Below are positions 31,227-33,425 of a stretch of 33,425 nt of DNA, in pieces (position 1 is the stretch's first letter; the number at the start of each line of letters is the position of its first letter). Source of the DNA: JBAXAM01 sp964213355 (GTDB lineage: Bacteria; Pseudomonadota; Gammaproteobacteria; UBA9339). The DNA lies in contig CAXOVY010000012.1 in the NCBI GenBank assembly GCA_964213355.1, forward strand, positions 1 through 33,425. Reading direction: 5' to 3'. The translations under genes were made by a program, and so were the position numbers. A model generated the notes under the pieces. That model searched no databases and was not told where the DNA came from. It saw only the letters and a list, made by a program, of their open reading frames with translations.

Positions 31227-32525
31227 ACACGCGCCAAGCAAATAGAAAACCGCTATAAGCTACCCGAGATTCCGGCGCAGTTTACGGGGATATACGACAA
31301 TCCTAACAGGCTACTAGAGATAGTTATGAACCCAAGCAAACCACCGGAATTAAGACAGCAAGCCTTAAAGCGGGTAAAAGAGCTGGTGTTGTGGAGCAGT
31401 TTGCCTGATAAGATTTTTGATAGAGAAGTTTTTCATGCTAAAAAATGGGAAGAGTTAAAAAGCACAGTTCAAGGCAAGGTTGATTTAAGCTCCATTGATC
31501 GTGAGTGGATTAAGCGTGCAGCCCCTGAAATAATTAACGGTCGATTGGATTATGTGGATTTATATATTAAGGGCTGGATATGGAATCATGGAAATGCAAA
31601 TAATCTTAGCGAGTATTTAGAACAGGATGTTTATGCCATTAGAGATCAAGCAGACCAAAACGATTACAATAATAGAGCGCGAGATCATCAAAACGGAATT
31701 AATGCGAGAAAAGCGCAAATCGATGCTGAGTGGGAAGGAATTCATGGTGATATAAACCGCAGATGGGGCGGTCATTATCAAAACAAAACTGCTTGGGGTT
31801 GTTATACTGATTCTCTTTGGAATTGGTATAGTAGCAGACCTCTGCAGGATTTAGAGGCAGGCGGCGGATGGAAAACATTAGGTTGGCACGTTCCGGTATT
31901 TTTAGTGAATGATGGATTAGATTTTTTAATAAATCTTGATGCCAGAGTGCTTAGCAATAGGCGTAGTTTGGCTGAGTGGCAACGTAGTCCAGGATATCAA
32001 GCTAGAACACCGCCACCAAGAGGATCGGTAAATAATGAGCGTGTATCTGCATACTGGCAAGCTTACCGCAAAGAACAAGACGAAGAGTACCCGTCTCTTT
32101 TAGTGCAATACGAGAAGTCACTAGAACCAGCGAAATTTCCAGAACATGCAGTGGTTGAGATAGAGGATATTAGCGGCGACAAGCGATACGTTATTTTAAG
32201 AGATAAGATAGGCGAAGCCAAAGCAAGCAAGCTATGGAGCAGCCGCGAGAAGCTGTTAGATGCTATTTCGGGTAAGTTTAGCGGCGAGCTTAAAAACATT
32301 TTTGCCAGCAGGTTATGCGATATATCAATTATTACTGCTAGTGAACAAAACAAAATTATAGGCGGGCTAGGGGAGTCTCACGAGTATATGTTTTGGGGCG
32401 ATTCTATGAACATCCAGGTTGTCGACCCGAGCATTGCTAGAGTTAATAAAAATGAATTGTTTGCCGAAGAAAAACCAGCGGATCAAGACAGGGTAAATCA
32501 AAACAAAGAGAACGCAGATTTATAA
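31227..32525 (+). pseudogene. 3' part of the 533-aa unknown gene
   Basis: The frame is open from the IS edge (31227), with an internal ATG at 31326 that could restart translation. The 432 residues are hydrophilic. Features are a helical region (ALKRVKELVLWSSLPDKIFDREVFHAKKWEEL) and a Trp/Asn/Asp-rich middle (GWIWNHGNANNLSEYLEQD, HGDINRRWGGHYQNKTAWGCYTDSLWNWY). A beta-rich part follows (VVEIEDISGDKRYVILRDKIGEAKASKLW), then an acidic, disordered tail (EKPADQDRVNQNKENADL). It is in the late operon with TerS, suggesting a virion or packaging role. I do not recognise it. The next gene begins 8 bases after the stop. Confidence 0.6.
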
Positions 32526-32533
32526 ATGGGACG

Positions 32534-33425
32534 ATGCCAAACCAAAAGAGACAGAGCCGCATAAAGAAAGACCAGCGAACCGGTAGAAATGTTCACAATC
32601 TGGTTGCCAGGCAGTATTGGAGCGAATCCATTAGAAAAATATATCAGGTTTACGTATCGGAAGGTGCAGAGTTAAGGAAAAAGCTGCTAGAAGAAACCTT
32701 TGTTGATTTGGTAAAGAAACACTACGCAGATGGTTATCTCAAAATTAAACCGGATATTGCCTCAGCAACTGGATTTCAGGATTTTATAAAGAGCGATTAT
32801 ATTGCCGAGCCAAAAGAGACAGGCGCAACTACAGATATAGCCGTATTTAAAAACAAGAGATTTATGGTTATTGACGGCTTTGGCGAGCGTTATGGTATTA
32901 CGTTTGAGTATAAAGACGGGCAATTGATCTACGATAATATCTATGCCGATGCGGTTTTTGATGATATTTGGGACGATATAAACTTGATTATGGAGTTTGT
33001 AAAAGAAAATGCAGGAGGCATGACTAGAGATAGGGCGAAACTATTTAGGCGGTATTTAATAGAAGATGCAAACGATTATCCCAGCAGCAATGATTTAAAG
33101 CAGCAGATAAAAGAAATCTTTTTGCAGTTTGATATAGAAGAGCTAAGGCAGCAGGTAGAAGAGGACATACTCGAAGATATCAAGGAAAAACGAGGCTTAG
33201 AAGTAAATGCAGGAAAAAATGCACTGGAGGTTTTTACCAAAGAACGCTTTAGCGTTGCAGCTGCTGGAATTGCGCCTTATGAAGATACAAGGCAAACGTT
33301 GATACAGCCATTTGCCGAGCAGTATGGGATTAAGCTATGGACTACCCTATATGAAAAAGCTCCGCTGCCCAAGAAGTCTATAGAGCGAATTAGAAGGTTT
33401 TTAATGAATAACTATTATGAGCTAT
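32534..33425 (+). CDS. Large unknown late protein, incomplete at window end
   Basis: ATG 32534 with an open frame of 297 codons to the end. It begins very basic (PNQKRQSRIKKDQRTGRN). A helical segment follows (VARQYWSESIRKIYQVYVSEGAELRKKLLEETFVDLVKKHYADGYL) and then an alpha/beta region (DIAVFKNKRFMVIDGFGERYGITFEYKDGQLIYDNIYADAVFDDIWDDI). The last part is an acidic long helix (FDIEELRQQVEEDILEDIKEKRG) and a further folded stretch. It is directly behind the split gene, in the same operon. Not recognised: a diverged portal is possible by position in the late operon but has no visible support. Confidence 0.6.
   Translation, partial: MPNQKRQSRIKKDQRTGRNVHNLVARQYWSESIRKIYQVYVSEGAELRKKLLEETFVDLVKKHYADGYLKIKPDIASATGFQDFIKSDYIAEPKETGATTDIAVFKNKRFMVIDGFGERYGITFEYKDGQLIYDNIYADAVFDDIWDDINLIMEFVKENAGGMTRDRAKLFRRYLIEDANDYPSSNDLKQQIKEIFLQFDIEELRQQVEEDILEDIKEKRGLEVNAGKNALEVFTKERFSVAAAGIAPYEDTRQTLIQPFAEQYGIKLWTTLYEKAPLPKKSIERIRRFLMNNYYEL

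Noticed and set aside
32534..33425. Portal protein
   Set aside because: Position and size are compatible, but no portal-like sequence pattern could be recognised by reading.

Overview
The window is AT-rich, densely coded and mostly plus-strand. It reads as a podovirus-type (T7-like morphology) phage genome, or a prophage or phage-plasmid, that has been invaded by insertion sequences. The likely host is an obligately or facultatively intracellular alphaproteobacterium (Rickettsiales or Holosporales-like). That host guess rests on base composition, a DUF1640-like protein, the IS content and host-type sigma70 promoters, so it is an inference. No tRNA, rRNA, CRISPR array, DNA polymerase or phage RNA polymerase is visible.

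Layout. (1) 1-2700: a repeat edge, two tiny plus-strand genes (one a 23-residue Lys-rich peptide), then a minus-strand pair: a signal-peptide protein followed by a 360-aa protein. The pair looks like cargo (a moron). (2) 2986-18653: late structural module. In order it holds a strong promoter, major capsid protein, hairpin terminator, gp11-like tail adaptor with a long coiled-coil N-terminus, gp12-like nozzle, three internal virion (ejection) proteins like gp14/15/16, and the large terminase. The nozzle gene is broken by a DDE insertion sequence that itself carries a nested IS5-type element. (3) 18644-20430: lysis-like cluster with an unknown gene, a holin-like protein, a spanin-like protein, and a lipoprotein whose 5' end carries a GC-rich insert. 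(4) 20530-22990: repeat array, ParA-type ATPase, and a Rep-like wHTH protein whose own coding sequence contains the same repeats inverted. This looks like a plasmid-type replication and partition module.

(5) 23020-24000: DUF1640-like protein and a double-HTH repressor, facing a rightward early promoter across a region with a 23-bp palindrome. This looks like the lysogeny switch. (6) 24111-27274: early operon with a YqaJ-type exonuclease, a putative annealing protein, small unknowns and a T4-type lysozyme. (7) 27290-28592: minus-strand small gene plus a DnaJ-like gene, divergent from a small winged-helix gene. (8) 28692-33425: a second late promoter closely resembling the capsid promoter, a 10-bp tandem repeat, the small terminase, small genes, a 533-aa unknown gene broken by an IS630-type element, and a further large unknown gene running off the end. 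The portal gene is not recognised and probably lies outside the window or is too diverged to see.

The most interesting reading is a phage-plasmid of an intracellular bacterium: podovirus virion genes joined to an iteron/ParA/Rep module and a repressor switch. The nozzle and the 533-aa gene are interrupted, so this copy is probably defective for virion production even if it still replicates.
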